NCBI GenBank assembly: GCA_907165065.1
Contig: OU015524.1
Coordinates: 27,946,295 to 28,010,294, forward strand
Length of the DNA: 64,000 nt
Direction: 5' to 3'
Source: Caprimulgus europaeus
Lineage: Eukaryota; Chordata; Aves; Caprimulgiformes; Caprimulgidae
The stretch's first letter is position 1, and the number at the start of each line of letters is the position of its first letter. The notes under the pieces were generated by a model. It worked only from the letters and a program-made list of their open reading frames with translations, searched no databases and had not been told where the DNA came from. The position numbers and the translations under genes were made by a program. This document shows positions 33,906-48,019 of the stretch, in pieces.

Positions 33906-36900
33906 GCAAACCAGTCTTACTTGTTTTCAAATATTAATGAATTAAGTCAAGTCTAAATGTAGCCCCATTGATTGCCTTTTCCCTGTATTTTTCCTGCGTC
34001 AGCATCAGTAACTGATGCTGCCGTGGAAAATCTTTGGGAATTAGTGCTGCCCACATTTCTCTGGTTTAAATCACTTGCATTGTAAGCAGTGTCTTAATAA
34101 CTGAAACAGTTGGTTAGTTTCTAAAAATATTTAGAAATGGACCTTTCCACGAATGTTGATAGTAACTGTTCATCAAGGAAAACATAGTTATGTGTAGGGT
34201 CTTATGCATTATTTACGTATCTATTCTCCTTGAGATATGCAGACATAACTCTCACTGACACTAATAGCAGATTCATATGCATGCCAGGAGCAGGGAAAAT
34301 CCTTAGAGAGTATTTAGACCATATTCCTTGAAGAATTGGATAGAGGGAAAGGAGAGAGGCAGGAAAATCATTGATGCAAACATGAATTTGTCATTTTTCC
34401 ACAGAGGATATGTGTATTTTTATTTTAAAAAGACAGTGGGGACCATTAACAAACAAATATTTAAAATTCCATTAGCCTCTCTAAAGACATAGCTTAGATG
34501 AAGGCCCCACACAGATGTGCAGTTGAATGTGGAGGCATACTAACATTGAAGAAAAGCAAACGCTCCTCGTAAGGGTTCTTTAGAAAATGTTGATTTTGGT
34601 CTTGGGTATTTGACTTTTATGGAACCTTTATTCCCTATGAAAGAAGGCTTATTGAACCACAAGTATTATATGAAATCTGTGGGGTGTTTCTTTATCATTT
34701 GATATAGGATATACATTTGATCCAATGATTCAGGTGTTGAGTGGCTCTGATCAGATATTGTGCATGCCCATTTCCAGTAGGATTTGCTCAGTTGCTGGGT
34801 GACCTATGCACAGTAGTATCCCATGCACACAGGACCTATGTTAACTAGAACAGGCCAACAGACCTGGGGCATCTGGAGACTGTTGCATGACTGCAAAAGT
34901 AGATTTGCAAATGCAGAAAAGATTCAGATGGTATGGCAAGAGATGCAGATAATTTATTTTTTGTTTCAGTCCTTTTAAGCCATCCCAACATCTGAGAGAA
35001 CTATCTGTCTATTAGTGCTTTCTCAGAGAAAATTCAGCCTGGCTTGGTAGAAATGGCTGTCAAAAATAATGCTAGTATGGAAACGATGTATGCTGTTCCC
35101 TGCCTCTGCTGCTTTTCCTCCCTGGAGCTATCCTACCCTATCTGGCTCAGCCAAGGGGTCCTCCAACTGTATTATATGTGGGTCCAAAACCCCTCAAACT
35201 TAGCTTCACCACTGTGCTCTGTTCCTAGAACTGGTTATTTGGCAGCAGGGAAGAGCAGCTCTCTAAATAAGGCCTCCTGGCACTTTTGTTTTGGTGGGGG
35301 TTTTTTTAATTTTCTTTTATTTTACTTGCTTTTCCCCAAGGATGTGTTCTACCATGGGCTGAGCAGGGAGTGAGAAGGGAGGAATTAAAGGCCTTGTTCT
35401 AGCTGAGTGTTTTGGGGTCCATATTTGTTGCGTTTTCTGCATTTTTGAACTGAATTTCTCTGCCCCACTGTGTATTTCTGGGCCTTGGTATATCTAAACT
35501 CTTCCTGTAAGTTGTGTTGCAGGCAGGTTAATTCACTTTACAGGAGGAACCGTGATGTCATTAGTAAATGCTTCTGGCAAACTGCAGCAAGTAATCTGCA
35601 ACCTTGAGAAAGTTATCAAGGCCCTTTTTCCACTGCACACCTGGCGGGAGGGCAACATGCTGGACATCATCACCTTGAGCTTCTCCTGGGTTTCCTGGCT
35701 CTGCGAGGAACCTGGCCCTTGCTAATCTTAGGGGTTGTGTGTAACATGAGGAAGTGCACAACTTCCAGACAGGAAAAAACCATGTTAAGTGGGTTGTATT
35801 TCTTTACTGTAGACACTTCTTTCCATCAGTTCTGGAAAACCACAAAATAATGATAATGAAAAGTTACTGGAAAGCAAAACTCATTAGAAATTGTGTCCTG
35901 ATACAAAAAATAAGTCACAGCAAACCAGTGACACTTCTTAGGAGAAGCAAACTGTAAAAAGATCAATCCACTTTCCAGTAAAATACAAATAAGGTTTTTA
36001 AAATTAATTTTAAATTTTAATTAATAAAAGATTGACTCAGCAATTCACAAAAAGCCATCTTGAAAATGTATTATCTTATCTTGACAGCATGTCATTTGTG
36101 GTATGGAAAATTACCAAAGCCAAAGCAGAGGATAAGGACATCTATAAGCATGAAATATTTCTAGGAACTCAAGTTTTTTAGCCTGTAGAGACTGCAGCTC
36201 ACTTAAGCCTAACTAATTTTCCAAAAACATTTGAAAGGTTGATAAATTCCTCTACCAGTTAATTTATCATATTTTATATACTGCTGAAGATATTTACTGC
36301 TTTCTCCAATGTTGGATTTTTCAGGTTGACATGAAAGAACATGAACAAAATGTCATCACTTTAAAAATGGTCTTTTTAATAAAAACTGAAAAACCTTTTT
36401 ATGAGATGTTAGTTTGGTTGTGCTGGATTGCTAGATTCAGTTTTGTGTTGTGACTTACATTTACGGCTTTTCACTATAGTTTAGAGAAAAATGAGCAAGC
36501 CTGTGTGAGGGGGGATTACAAATCAAGCATAGTAGTTTTGGGTCTTTCTATGGAAAACAAACATTTCTATGAGTAAGTTGATATTTTTGTTGAAATTTTT
36601 TAGTTTTAAGGGTTGGGTTTTTTTTTTTTAGTTCTCCAAGCTCCCCACTCCAATTTGCTTTTGTTTTCTGGCAATCAAATAAAACACTTCTCTCTTCTAG
36701 AGCTAAGCACAAGTTTGCATGGTCCTTTGTATAAGCAGGTGTTTTTCCACATGTATTGTCTGCTACTAGTTTCAGTCTTTATGATACTCTGCTCTACAAA
36801 AATGATATCTTGCAGAGTAAGTAAACCGGGAGACTCGGACTGTTTTGGCTTGCTTTGCGGTTATGCCCTGCTCTTCCTGGGACTGACAGCTCTAAAATGG

Positions 36901-37416
36901 AGGCAAATACGGAAGGAGAAAATACTGAGATTTCTAAGTGTCTGAGGGAGCATTTGGGCTGGACTTGACTGTTTGGTGTCAGGCAACGATAGAACTGTGC
37001 CAGGTTGGACAGCTCATTAGTCCTGTCGTTTTCACTTCATGAATAGAAGACATACATTTAGCCATCAGTGAAGGTAAGGGAGGTCATTTGTAACCAAAAT
37101 GGGTTGTTTCTTTAGGGCTTAGGGTCGACATCAACCGAGGTCAACTGGGGCAGCACCTACTTACATGCATAAATATTGATGCTCTTTAACTAAGTGAAAA
37201 AACATTATATGGCAAAGAAATAGGGAAGAGAGACAGGGCTAATTAGTTTCAGTCAACCCTGATCAAAGATACCTGTGTATCTTTGTGAGCTCTGCTGTCA
37301 GAGAGCTGCCTGATGAGGAGGGGATGCTCCACTGTCACACTTTCTGCTGCTCTCCAGATCTTATGCTCTTTTCTGCAAGGCAGCACATTGGGACCAAGCT
37401 AGAAGCAGAAGGAAGG

Positions 37417-37556
37417 CGGGCCGTCACCCAGGGCACCCACAAGGTTCAGCAAAACCACGAGGGCTCGGTGTCCTTTTCTGCTTTGCCAGGCTGATGCTGG
37501 GCAGAGGAGCCACAGCCCCTGTTGACAGGGGCACGCTCCCCTCGGCAATCACCGAG
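37417..37556. promoter_or_regulatory. Small CpG cluster with two hairpins (tentative)
   Basis: Seven CpG dinucleotides fall between 37417 and 37554, in a window where CpG is otherwise very sparse. The cluster ends with two perfect small hairpins: CCCCTGT/ACAGGGG with a 2-base loop (37516-37531) and CTCGG/CCGAG with a 6-base loop (37541-37556). It is too short to be a CpG island. It might be an unmethylated regulatory site, or simply a recently inserted or slowly evolving piece. No TATA box or exon is seen beside it. Confidence 0.25.
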
Positions 37557-38448
37557 TTTATTTCTTTGCAGAAAGAATCTGAATGTGCATCACTGAATTT
37601 GGTCTGAGAGGGCTTTTTTGGGGCGAGGCATTTACTCAAACCTGTTTTGTAGCTAAGGTTTTCAATGATTTGGTCTCTGTTTCCTTAACAAAGATGTATG
37701 CTGGGATGAAAGGATCTTAAATTAACCTCTCTGGCTTATTTAAAATTCACTCTTTGTAAAATACACATTAAAAGTGTCATGAACTCTCTTTCACTCTGGG
37801 TGGCATGAAGAGTGGAGAGATGTTATAAACATAGTAATGCAGGGTAAATTGTAATCTAAGAGCTAACCTTTTTTTCCTATTGAAGGTAGCTGAACCAAAA
37901 ATGCACTCCCTAGCTGCAGAGCCATGTTAAGGAGAGGAAGAACTTATTGTTATCATTGCTTTGTTGTTTTTCTGCCTCAAATCACTATTTTGTACCCTTC
38001 TGGGAAAACAGGTTGGACATAAATATAATTTATATGCAGCTGGGGTTTGCTGAGCACTGCTGTTTGCTTCAGTGAGAGGAAGTTGCAGGTGGCTTGCAGG
38101 TTGGCAAGTATGCTGTATTTAACACTGCTCAGCTTCTGTAGTTTGGCCTTTGGGGCTAAGGATTCACTAACATCTATTTACCTTATGGCAGTTCCCAAGA
38201 CACTCCCTGAAATACCAGCCACTGGTTGTGCCTCCCTGCACTTGTCAAATAACAGATTTGGAACAAATTCTGTAGAATTAAAAGCAGCACAAATGCAATG
38301 CATAATTATCTACCTAGCTACCAAAAGACAATGATAATTATGTTTTTATTTTAAATCACACAGTGGAGATGGCTATATTTCTTTTAGTTCTAGTGTTGCT
38401 CTGACCATAATAACAGTTCAGACTTCTAGTTCAGAAATGTGGTTTAAC

Positions 38449-38492
38449 CTTTTTCTTTTCTTTTTTTTTTCTTTTTTCTTTTTTTCCCCCAG
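38449..38492 (+). repeat. Polypyrimidine tract ending CCCCCAG
   Basis: A T-rich tract with a few C, ending in C5 and AG. It has the form of a strong 3' splice site, but the following sequence shows no exon I recognise. It may equally be an antisense A-rich low-complexity tract. Confidence 0.7.
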
Positions 38493-39398
38493 AGAAAATT
38501 ATAACCTAAGTAGCAGAAGGCAAGTAAACACCTTACTTTACACATTAGCACTTGCATTACAACAGGACACAAAGCAACAATTGCACATCCTGGAAAATAT
38601 ATTTGTGTAGTTGAATCAAAATCTATGTAAGATGGAGGATGTTTCAAACCGAGGGATGGGGAACTAGTCCCATAACAATATCAAAATTTGTTTTTAAATA
38701 TCCTACATAGTCCATGTGCTAAAAAGTACTTCTTGCCATGGTTTTGAATGGCAGTGTTTGCATATTGAATACTCAGCAATATTTTAGGGAAAGAATGGGT
38801 ACAATATGGTAACTGCAGCTGTGAGAAGGAAGGATGCGAGCTGTCAGTTGGCCCAGCTAGCCCTTATGGCAAAGATGTCAAACTGTGCTGCCTCTCACCC
38901 ACTACACATGTCACTCTATCTACTGTTGCTGTTTAGTTTTTACAATTTTGGTCAGAGCTTTGGGACCTTCGTCCCACCTGCTCCTTTTCTCAGTACATCA
39001 GATGCGCTGTTGCATCTGTGGCCGTGTAATTTGTTCCTGTCTGTTAAGTGCCACTCTCCAGTCATGGGCATGACATACTGGCCAAGAAGTCACCAGTGAG
39101 AGCAGAAGCCATATGGAATCCAACTCATATGTTTTTCTACTTTATAACAATGTTTAACTGAAGCACTTTCTGTGGCCTGATGTTAACACAGCCCTGGTGC
39201 TGGGACGTGCTGGGATGGCTGCTAGGGTGGAATTATCAGAATATAAAATATTTTTGTTCCCTACCAAAGAGCTGACAAAATCATTCTAACTGTGGAGAAA
39301 AAAATGAAAAGAGAAATGGAAATGATCTTCTATTTGAAGGACTGAAAGGGAATAATCATATGGGTAGGGGGAGCCCCAACCCAAAGTATACGTGACCC

Positions 39399-39424
39399 CC
39401 ACACACAGGCACACACACGCACAA
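39399..39424. repeat. Imperfect (CA)n string
   Basis: CA repeats interrupted by GG and CG. It is short. Confidence 0.8.
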
Positions 39425-41840
39425 TGTGCTCAGAAGTTCATATTGAGCAATGAAGGGTGTAAGATAATGCTAATAATGATGCTGTTTCAGGACCTCAACA
39501 GCAAGCTTGCACGTGGGATTGTCAAGACTTATTTTCTCCATTAGGAGAGGTCACCATCTCTGTTGTGAAATGATGTTTTGAATTGAGAGGCTGATTCCCT
39601 GCAGCTTCCTGGGTGACCATGTTGTTACTCTGAACTATTCAATTTTTTATAATTTTTCTATCCATCTCACCTGTTTGAGGCCTGACTCTTTCCTCCATGC
39701 TTGAACTAGGTTTTCTGTTTATTCTGCCACTCAATTTTTGCAGGGATGTTATGCAACTCCGTGTAACTCTTTGTAACTCTATAAGGTCACATTTTAATAA
39801 GTAATTGCACTCACTTTTTTACCATCTGTGGGTGATGAACACCTGCATTAGGAAAGCATCAAATTCTTTCAAGATATTATTGAATAGACTTCTGAATAGA
39901 AGTATCTCCTACATCTCAAGACATGAGAAAACAATAGTCCCACAGAGTCAAAGGCACTGTATTATGAAATTTAAACGTGTTTTGCTTACATGGGTCTTAG
40001 GATAAATCCTTTCTTTCTTTCAGCTGTGAAATCCCTCTTTCAATCCTTCAAATAACCCGTCTGAAAGAAATCATTCCAGCAGAGCCATTACAATTAATTC
40101 TATTATGTAAACCTGTAGTTTCAAATTTTCATTAAACTGACAAATGGTTCCTCAGAGTCATTTTCTAAATTACAAAATACATCTTGTCCATTTTAAAAGG
40201 CCTGTTATCACACACTATTCTGTAACATAGGACTATATTTGTGGGATGAAATTTAGTCCTCAGGATTTTTAAGGAGCTATGTTAGCTGCTGATGTCCATC
40301 TGTAGGCATGTAAACAGAAAGCCTAGTTTTAAATTACTTAGGATCCAAGAGAGTTGATTGCTATACAAGATTTTGGGGAAAAAAAATTCCATCTTTATTG
40401 GGGCAGTATGGAAATACTTGTGTTGGGAACAAAAAAATTGTGGCATAAATTTCTAGGTAATGTTAATGACATTAGAAAATAAGTTTTGTGCCGGTCTTTT
40501 CTGGTGTTCCTAAGCACACCTTCCCCCTCCAGCAAAGCTCCTGGTTTGCCTGGGCCAGTGCTAAGGTAAACTCAGTACCATGGGTCTTAGTGGAACCTCA
40601 TAGAGTGGCAGAGGTGCCGTTATACAGGCAGGCATGGGAATTTAGCTGAATGGTCTCCTAAAAAAATCAATAATCAGATCATTTCAAAAGAACCATTCAA
40701 CAGAACCTTGGATAAAATGACAGATTACTTACAACATTGGTTTAAAGCATTTATGCTGATAATTAAGAATAACAGACAAAGAGTATTAAGTAAAGGAGAG
40801 CAAACATCTAGCCAGTCATTAAAAGAACGGAATTTTTCTAATCCTCTTACAAAGATGCTGTTTTGGGTCAAAGTCCCTTTCTGCATAAAGCAGCCACACT
40901 ACATTTTTTAAGTGAATGAATTGCTGAGAACCATAGCCCAGACCCTCAACACTACTTTAAACAGGCAACTCCCACTGAGAGACAAGGACTTAAATTAATC
41001 TGGGGACTTGGGCTCATGAGAAGAATAAAGAAAGTTTAGTTCACACTGTATTGCATAGTAAATAATTATGTAGCCAAATTAATTTGATATACCAGAAATT
41101 TACTAATGCTTTACTGGCTGGAAGTCTCCATATTCTGTATCACACATGTTTTATCTCAGGGTTAAGAAATTCTGAGGAGTGCTTTTTATTAGGTTAAACT
41201 GACAGATTTTATTTCATACAGAGCCACATTTATAGACAACATCTGGTCTTTACATTTACTCTGTTTTTTGTTCACCAATGATATTTTGTTCCTGGGAAAG
41301 AGGGTATGCGATTGATTCTATCTGCCTCACAAGTAACTTTGAATCTGCAAAATAAAGGCAAATTTACTTTTTTTATTTCTTAAGTACTTGTGAATCCCAC
41401 TCAAGCCTCATGGTCTACTTGTGCTATTCTGATCATTAGTAAGTACTCTTAATTGCAGTTGTCTTCCTTTGAGTCCTTTTGACCCCTTGTGGGATCTGTG
41501 AGGCAGTAACGTCCAGTAGATCCTTCAATACTAATCTCAAATCTTATTCAATTAGGCCCATTTGGAAGACATTGTTTAATGAGTTGGAAGGACCTCAAAT
41601 TCTACTTCTAGCCTATCAAGCCCATTAACAACTCCCGAAGCTGCATAATTAACCTTCCTCTTGGAAACTTTTTCCACGCTTGCCTTTATGTCACCTTGTT
41701 TGAAGTCTCTGTCCAAAGTGTCTTTATCACCCTGTTTATTGCTCAAGTCTAAAAGGAGAAGTCTCTTCTTCTATAAGGCCTATCAACCTGACTGTACCAG
41801 CCAGTACAGTGAAGTGACTGAGCAGATGGCACTATACCTC

Positions 41841-41856
41841 TTTTTTTTTTTTTTTT
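41841..41856. repeat. Poly(T), 16 bases
   Basis: An uninterrupted T-run. No retroposed gene body is seen on either side, so it is not evidence for a processed pseudogene. Confidence 0.9.
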
Positions 41857-42447
41857 CCTTCAGTATCTCTGTTCTTACTGTTACAAATATAGCATGTATG
41901 AACAGCAAGGTCTAACTACTTCTGTTTGCAAGCTGTGTACAACACGCGTGACTAGGTGGTGGTATGGTCTGCTCTTCTGAGAAATGCTCCTGGTAAGGGT
42001 CATAACTTGTTTAAGAGTACACTGGCCAGTAGTGTTTTTCCTTCTTGTGTGTAGGCAATTAAGTAAACTTATTTTCATTTCAGAGAAGGGACTTGGATGT
42101 CTGGACAGGACAAGATTAACTTTTACAAAACTGCTGTGTCATTGAACCAGTGTTTTGGTACAGCTTTAGCCCTTGGTTTTCAGAGGTGATGTACATTGCT
42201 CGAAATAATCTACGAACAATTCAAGTGTTGTCAGCCAAATAAACAGATGTAGCAGCAAGTATAAGAAAGTTATATTTAAATCACACGGGATTTTGCTCTT
42301 CAACAACATATAGTGTATATATGCAAACTGATGGTGGGCCTTACTGGATCCTTACCAAGAGAAATGGAATTGAGCAAGTCCACGGAAAGCGTAATGAATC
42401 TCAATGTACTGCAGTTAGTACAATTAGAATTGGAAAAATACACACTA

Positions 42448-42464
42448 CCCCCCCCCCCCCCCCC
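42448..42464. repeat. Poly(C), 17 bases
   Basis: An uninterrupted run of seventeen C. Long mononucleotide C/G runs are uncommon and length-unstable. Such a run could form an i-motif or G-quadruplex-like structure on the two strands. Confidence 0.92.
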
Positions 42465-45300
42465 ACATTATTCAATATTTTTGTGGTAAAAAGCTGATGG
42501 GTCAATTTTTTTCTCAATAATATTTTCTTCCCTAGAATTAAAACCCTATATAGAATTAAGGAGTAAACAAGAGCTTGACCCCTTTTGGTATAAGGAGTAA
42601 GAGAGAAAGGAGTGATTTATTTCTTTCCGATTTTGCACACACAATTACTTAGGACTTCTGTGAGCTACATCCTATCCTGTAGCATATTACATCTCAAGAA
42701 AAAGAGAAGGGAAAAAGAGTTTTTGATCTGAATAAAGCTAGTTTGTGCCACATAACAGCACCATAGAGGGCTATGTATTTAAATGCTGAACTGCTCTGAC
42801 AGATGGACTACGTTACAACCTATAGGTACATAATTTTTGTTTGTAACTGGCTGCCTTTTGGCCCTGAACTTAGCACAATAATGTATTAACACCCCTGCAC
42901 CCTCTACCTGTTTCCTGAATTAGCTTTTGTATTAAAATGGGAGCTATTCCTAGTTATTTTATTTTTACCTTCTTCTCCTTCTCTTTCTTTTATTCAGATA
43001 ATAATTACTTAGGTGATAATTTAGGACTAGGTTAGTGATGCTAAATTTCCCACTCCACCTCTGTCTTAAGCCTCTGCAGACCACGTTACATCATCAATTG
43101 CACAACTTAGCAGGATAGCAAATTTCAGGCCGCAAATAATAATATGATTCAAGGTCTCCTGAACTCTCTGTAATTACTTCTATTAACAGATGACCTGGTG
43201 TTTAATTAGCAAATTGCTTGGAATCAACACATAGAGTAAATTACATTTCATATAATATACTTCTCTGAGAGTCCCTTAGAAAGATATTTTTCTTCCTTTA
43301 GAAAAAAAAAAAATTCTGTGGCTGTATTTAATCGGGTATCAATAGACAGTTAGTTCTGAAGAAGCTATTAGGATAATTGTAGCGCACAAAGTGCCACAGC
43401 CTTTGAAAAACCAAAGTATATTTTCTCATGAAGTGATAACTTTGATGTTGTAATTATAATTCTCTAACTAGCAATGGACAGTAGGGAGAAGCCAGGTTCT
43501 GGCTGTGCCTGCAAGCTGCACAAGAATGAAGTTTTACAAACACTTGCTGTCACCATTGCACAGGCCTTGCCCCAAGGTCCTTCAGGTTCCTCAGCAATGT
43601 GGCTTCTGCCACTGTTCAAAAAATACAGAAGTATTAAAAAAGTGAATGACCAAATTAGTTGCCTAGAGCCCTTAAAAATGTTGCCAAATCCAGCAGTGTT
43701 TAGCAAATGTTCAGCATCTTCATTTTCTTGTCTTGTGAGTTTGACTCTCAGAGCTCTGAAGTTCAGTTTTAATTTTTTCTCCTTTGAGAGGCTAATGAAT
43801 TATAAAACATAATCTGAGTGTGATTTATCTTAGAAGGTCTTTAATTCCCACGTTAAAATATTCTATTCAGGGTGGGAAAAAAATCCTCTCTGAACTGCCT
43901 GCACTAAGCCCCATAGCACTTGGTGATCCTCTGGTAACGCTGCTGTGTGAAAGCATTTGGAGTCTCAGGGGATTACTGGAGTGGTTTGACACTCATCAGA
44001 AATGTACCCCTAGCTCAAGCATAGTTTATACTGCCCTAGCCTTTAAATGTGATGCTATCTACTTACACAGACAGTTGAGTGTTCTGGAAACCCCAGAACA
44101 GACCCACTAATATCACTTGGCCCTGGCAGGCAGTGGGGAAAAGCCTTCACTTTGGTAGTTGGACCTCTGAACTCAGATAATGATTAGAAAACTAAATTTT
44201 GCCAAATGCTGGAATGAATATCACTAAGTGATAGAAGTCAAGTTTCTCTGAAATAGGTAGACCTACCATAAAAATATGACTTGGAAAACTAGGCTGGAAG
44301 CACATGCTGTTTCTTGGTTCTAATCTGGAGGGTGTTAGGGATTTGTTTGTTTGTTTAGTTAAAAGTCTTTATTTTTTGAGTGCAAACAATGCACTTACAA
44401 TACGTATCATCTTTATAGTATTGCATATAAAAGGTTAATGTAGTATTGTGGGAATATTTTTGCACAATTTTCAGCATTGCCAGTACACATCAAAAAATCC
44501 ATTTCTTTTACTTTTGAAGTAATACATTCAATGTGTATATGACACACTGTTCCTCTATCGAAATTCAGCATGAGTGTTTGGTTGCCATGTGTTAGAGATG
44601 CTGCTTTGTGACTTGAGCCTCATGTAGGGCAATATCTTAAGTCTCTGAGAAGACTGCACAGCACAGTTCAGCAAGTCTTTCCTTGTTTATTCAAATTTGA
44701 ATTGTAAAATTGTTTTGATTAGCTCCTGATGCTTTTAGATAATCTTGCAAATCAGTAGATGTGATATAAGTTTAGAAAAGGCTCAAGGAATCTTTTCCGT
44801 TTTGTCAGTTGTGTCTTGATTTGGTCCGTGATTTTGGAGAGGTGTTTCTAGGCCAGTACTCTGAGTATTAATGTAGTTCAAACAGTCAAGGCTATTGACT
44901 GGTCTGGTTCAATATTCTGAAGAATAATTTAACCAGACCTGCTATAGTGCCAAGACCAACAACTTAATTCCTGAATGTACGGGTACTTGCACTGTAGCTG
45001 GGGAGAAAATGAATTGATTTGGATTTGGCATACCTTGTACTCAGTCAGGTGCAAAACAGAATTGAAAGAAAAACGAACGATGTCTGTGCAAACCCCTCTC
45101 CCCACAAATACTTGCACGCACATTCATTAGTGAGTGTGTCAAGCGGGTCTCTGCTCCAGTGTTGCGGCTTTGCTCACCCGTGGGTTCTTTGTTGCATTTT
45201 TCAGTTTGTTTCACTTTACATTATTTCTTGCTGAGAGGCCACCATTATAGGCCTGACCTGAAATACTGGAATTATGAAGAAGAAAAAAGTCACCCTGATG

Positions 45301-45760
45301 GAGAATAGATAGTGACAAAGACTTTATTCTCCTGTCCAGGCCATCAGCTGAGAGGGAGCTGCTATCAGCAGTAACTGAGCCTTGAATCACACATTTTCAA
45401 TGCTGCAGGCGGGAGATGGTCTTGAGTTACAAAGCTAAGTCTCACATCAATTAAAGTCTGTGTGCACAGCAGCTGCATTCAGAAAGGTGGAAGAGATTTA
45501 ATCTTCACCTTTCACCTTGGGTCAAAATACAAGGTTACCAAGACAGACTGTTATTAAAAATGGATTGTTTCTGCCAACTGAATGTTAAAAGTTTGCAGTT
45601 ATTACAAAAGCACTTTATTACTTGCTCCCTTTGTTAAGGAAACTTGCTGTTAAATAGCAAGGAAGTAATAAAACAGTTGAAAGGAACAAATAAATATTTA
45701 TGCTTGACTTCGCAAGTCTGTAGTAGGCTTTATTTTTGATAAAAGCTAGATAATTATTCT
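45301..45760. other. Possible conserved non-coding element (untested)
   Basis: This stretch has dense candidate transcription-factor words: TCAATTAAAG near 45447, CAGCAGCTGC near 45467, CACCTTTCACCTT near 45506 and AATAAATATTTATGC near 45688. It has few low-complexity runs and no long open frame. These features are typical of, but not specific to, conserved enhancers in gene deserts. Conservation cannot be seen in one sequence. Confidence 0.2.
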
Positions 45761-48019
45761 CTACTGCATCTTATCGGTGAGTAGGCAAATTATTCTAATT
45801 GAGTACAGAGAGACTCCCAGGACTGAACACTGAAGGTAAACTTAGCTTGAATGGTTATGCAATGGGAGAAAGATTTTATTTTAATATGAATATTAATTTA
45901 AGAAATAAACCCTGTATGAAGCACTAACTTCTCAGCTACATCTCTGAAATCATATGTCCAAATTCAGCTCACCACTGAAGTATCTGGGCATCTTCCTTTG
46001 TTTTTCAGATGAAGCTGAATAAAGTCCTAAGGGAAACATGTTGCTGATCTGTGTTGCCAGAGTGCACTAAAGATAAACAAGGTATGATTGATCACACTGA
46101 TAGCTCACTGTCTTTTAGATGTTTTCTGTGATTCAAATTTAAGGCCAAATATCTTCATATTCAAATACATTCCTATAGTCTATGCATGTCTGTGCATCTA
46201 AATTAAGAAATTGCCCCAGAGAGATAAATACAGATATTTTCTGTGGTTTTACACAGCCTATTTTCCAAAGTTATTTTTTGACTGTAAGAAACTGCAAGAA
46301 TATATATATGCATTTTAAAGATTAGGTCAAAACCTGTTTCATATGGATAAAGGTCTGCTACTGCTAAAGTAAATGGAATCTTTGTCATTGACTTGGAAAG
46401 GTATGAATGAACTGCCTGTGAACAAGGAAAACTCTTACTGTCATTAATTTACAGTAATTTTGTCATTCCAGTTTTACACCATTAACCTCAGGTAGAGTAA
46501 AGCTGTCATAACAATAGAAAAAGCAAGCTGTGCTGGTAGCAACTCTTATTCTTTAAGGATAATGTTTGGAAAGACAACTTAGCCAAGAAAGTTGAACTTA
46601 GTGAAGGAATTTTCATCTAACGTAGGAGTCAAATACACAATTTGGTGTGTGTTTGTGCTGGGTTCAGTGGCACTCATACTGCGATTGTGACCCTTTGAAA
46701 AAGTGATTCTGACTACGCAATAGTCCTCTGTGCAAAGAGTGTCTGTTTCATTACATGTGTGCATTGTTTGAGTTATAACTTAATATGACTTTTTAATATA
46801 TTCCAGATATGTCAAGCAACAACTGAGGAAGTATGTGGACCATGTTCTAGTTTTTGTTCGAAAACACATGTATTTTATAATGTGGAAATGGTACAGTCAT
46901 CACAATAGTTACACTTTGACATTTAGCTTTTTTAATTAAGAAAAAGTTAAAATTGCAGCAGTATTTTTAATTAATTTTCTATCTAAACAATCATCTTAGT
47001 CTATTTGGAGTTGAATGGTACAGAGTGATACTGATCATCACTTGCACATTAAAAAAGGTTCTGCTCAGTGATTCTAGGTCTGAAATAATTCATAGAGGGC
47101 TTAGGTCCCTTGTGTCATATGATGACGTTCAATAAAGATAGAAATCTCCTTGCCTATATGGTGTCTAAATGAAGATTAAAAAATTGAACTGAATGTAACT
47201 GTCAAAGTGCCTTCCTGAGTCTGCTGAAAGTCTAAAATAGTAGCTCAGAGATGTGTGAACCACCCTCCATCATATCCAATTCACTTTAAGTATTCTGCAA
47301 AAATTTTGTCTGCAAAAAAGCAATGTACCCCTGCATTTGAGGAGTCCAAGGGTGAAAATACCAGCAGATACTTATGAGCATTTCTGTGTCTTCAGGAGAA
47401 AGGAGGCATAATAACTGAGGATGCAGTACTAACTGAGGCGAAAACTTGACCTATACAACTTCTCTTATTACTTTCAAAAGCAAAGAGCCTCAAGGACTTT
47501 CCACTGTGGGTGAGAAATGCTGTAGAGGGAGAGTCGTATTGGGCCATAGAAGATTTGATTTCATGGTGTCCATGAATCCACTGGAGCTTTCATGTGCCTC
47601 TGCTTGGAAATTAAATGTACAGGTAAACGTCTCTGAGACACAAAGAATCCTTCCAGCCTGAGCTGCTCTCACAGATCTTCGAACAGTAACTGAAAGGCTT
47701 CTCTTTCACTTTTGCATGGAGTAGAAGAGAATATTTATTTTCAGAGAATTCAAAAAGTGAGATGGCAAGAATTTAAAATATTGACTATTGAGTCAAAAAT
47801 AAAATATAAAAACCTTAAAGATTTAAAAGCCCTAGATATATCTTTTGCTAATTAAAAGTCATCATATAGTCCTTTTGGCTGATGTCATATTAGGTGGAAG
47901 GTATAAGCTTTCCCAGTCTGCTTTTGACACAATGAGAGGGAAAATGTATGTGTAGTTACTATATAATAGTACATACTGCAGTGGTCTGCATGGAACAGCT
48001 TTGAAAATCTAGCACAGAT

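Larger units (their letters stand above)
33906..45300. other. Long unassigned stretch
   Basis: Over 11 kb with no recognisable exon, RNA gene or repeat family. It holds the CpG cluster and hairpins at 37417-37556, a T/C tract ending CCCCCAG at 38449-38492, a CA string at 39399-39424, T16 at 41841-41856 and C17 at 42448-42464. Short open frames (for example 43474-43812 on the plus strand) lack domains. 41390-41830 has a wording that could be an old repeat on the minus strand but I cannot place it. Confidence 0.4.

Noticed and set aside
41841..41856. Poly(T) as the tail of a processed pseudogene on the minus strand
   Set aside because: No gene-like body or target-site duplication is found beside it. 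The same holds for the other T- and A-runs.
43474..43812. 112-codon plus-strand open frame
   Set aside because: No recognisable motif, and the serine/phenylalanine-rich end looks random.
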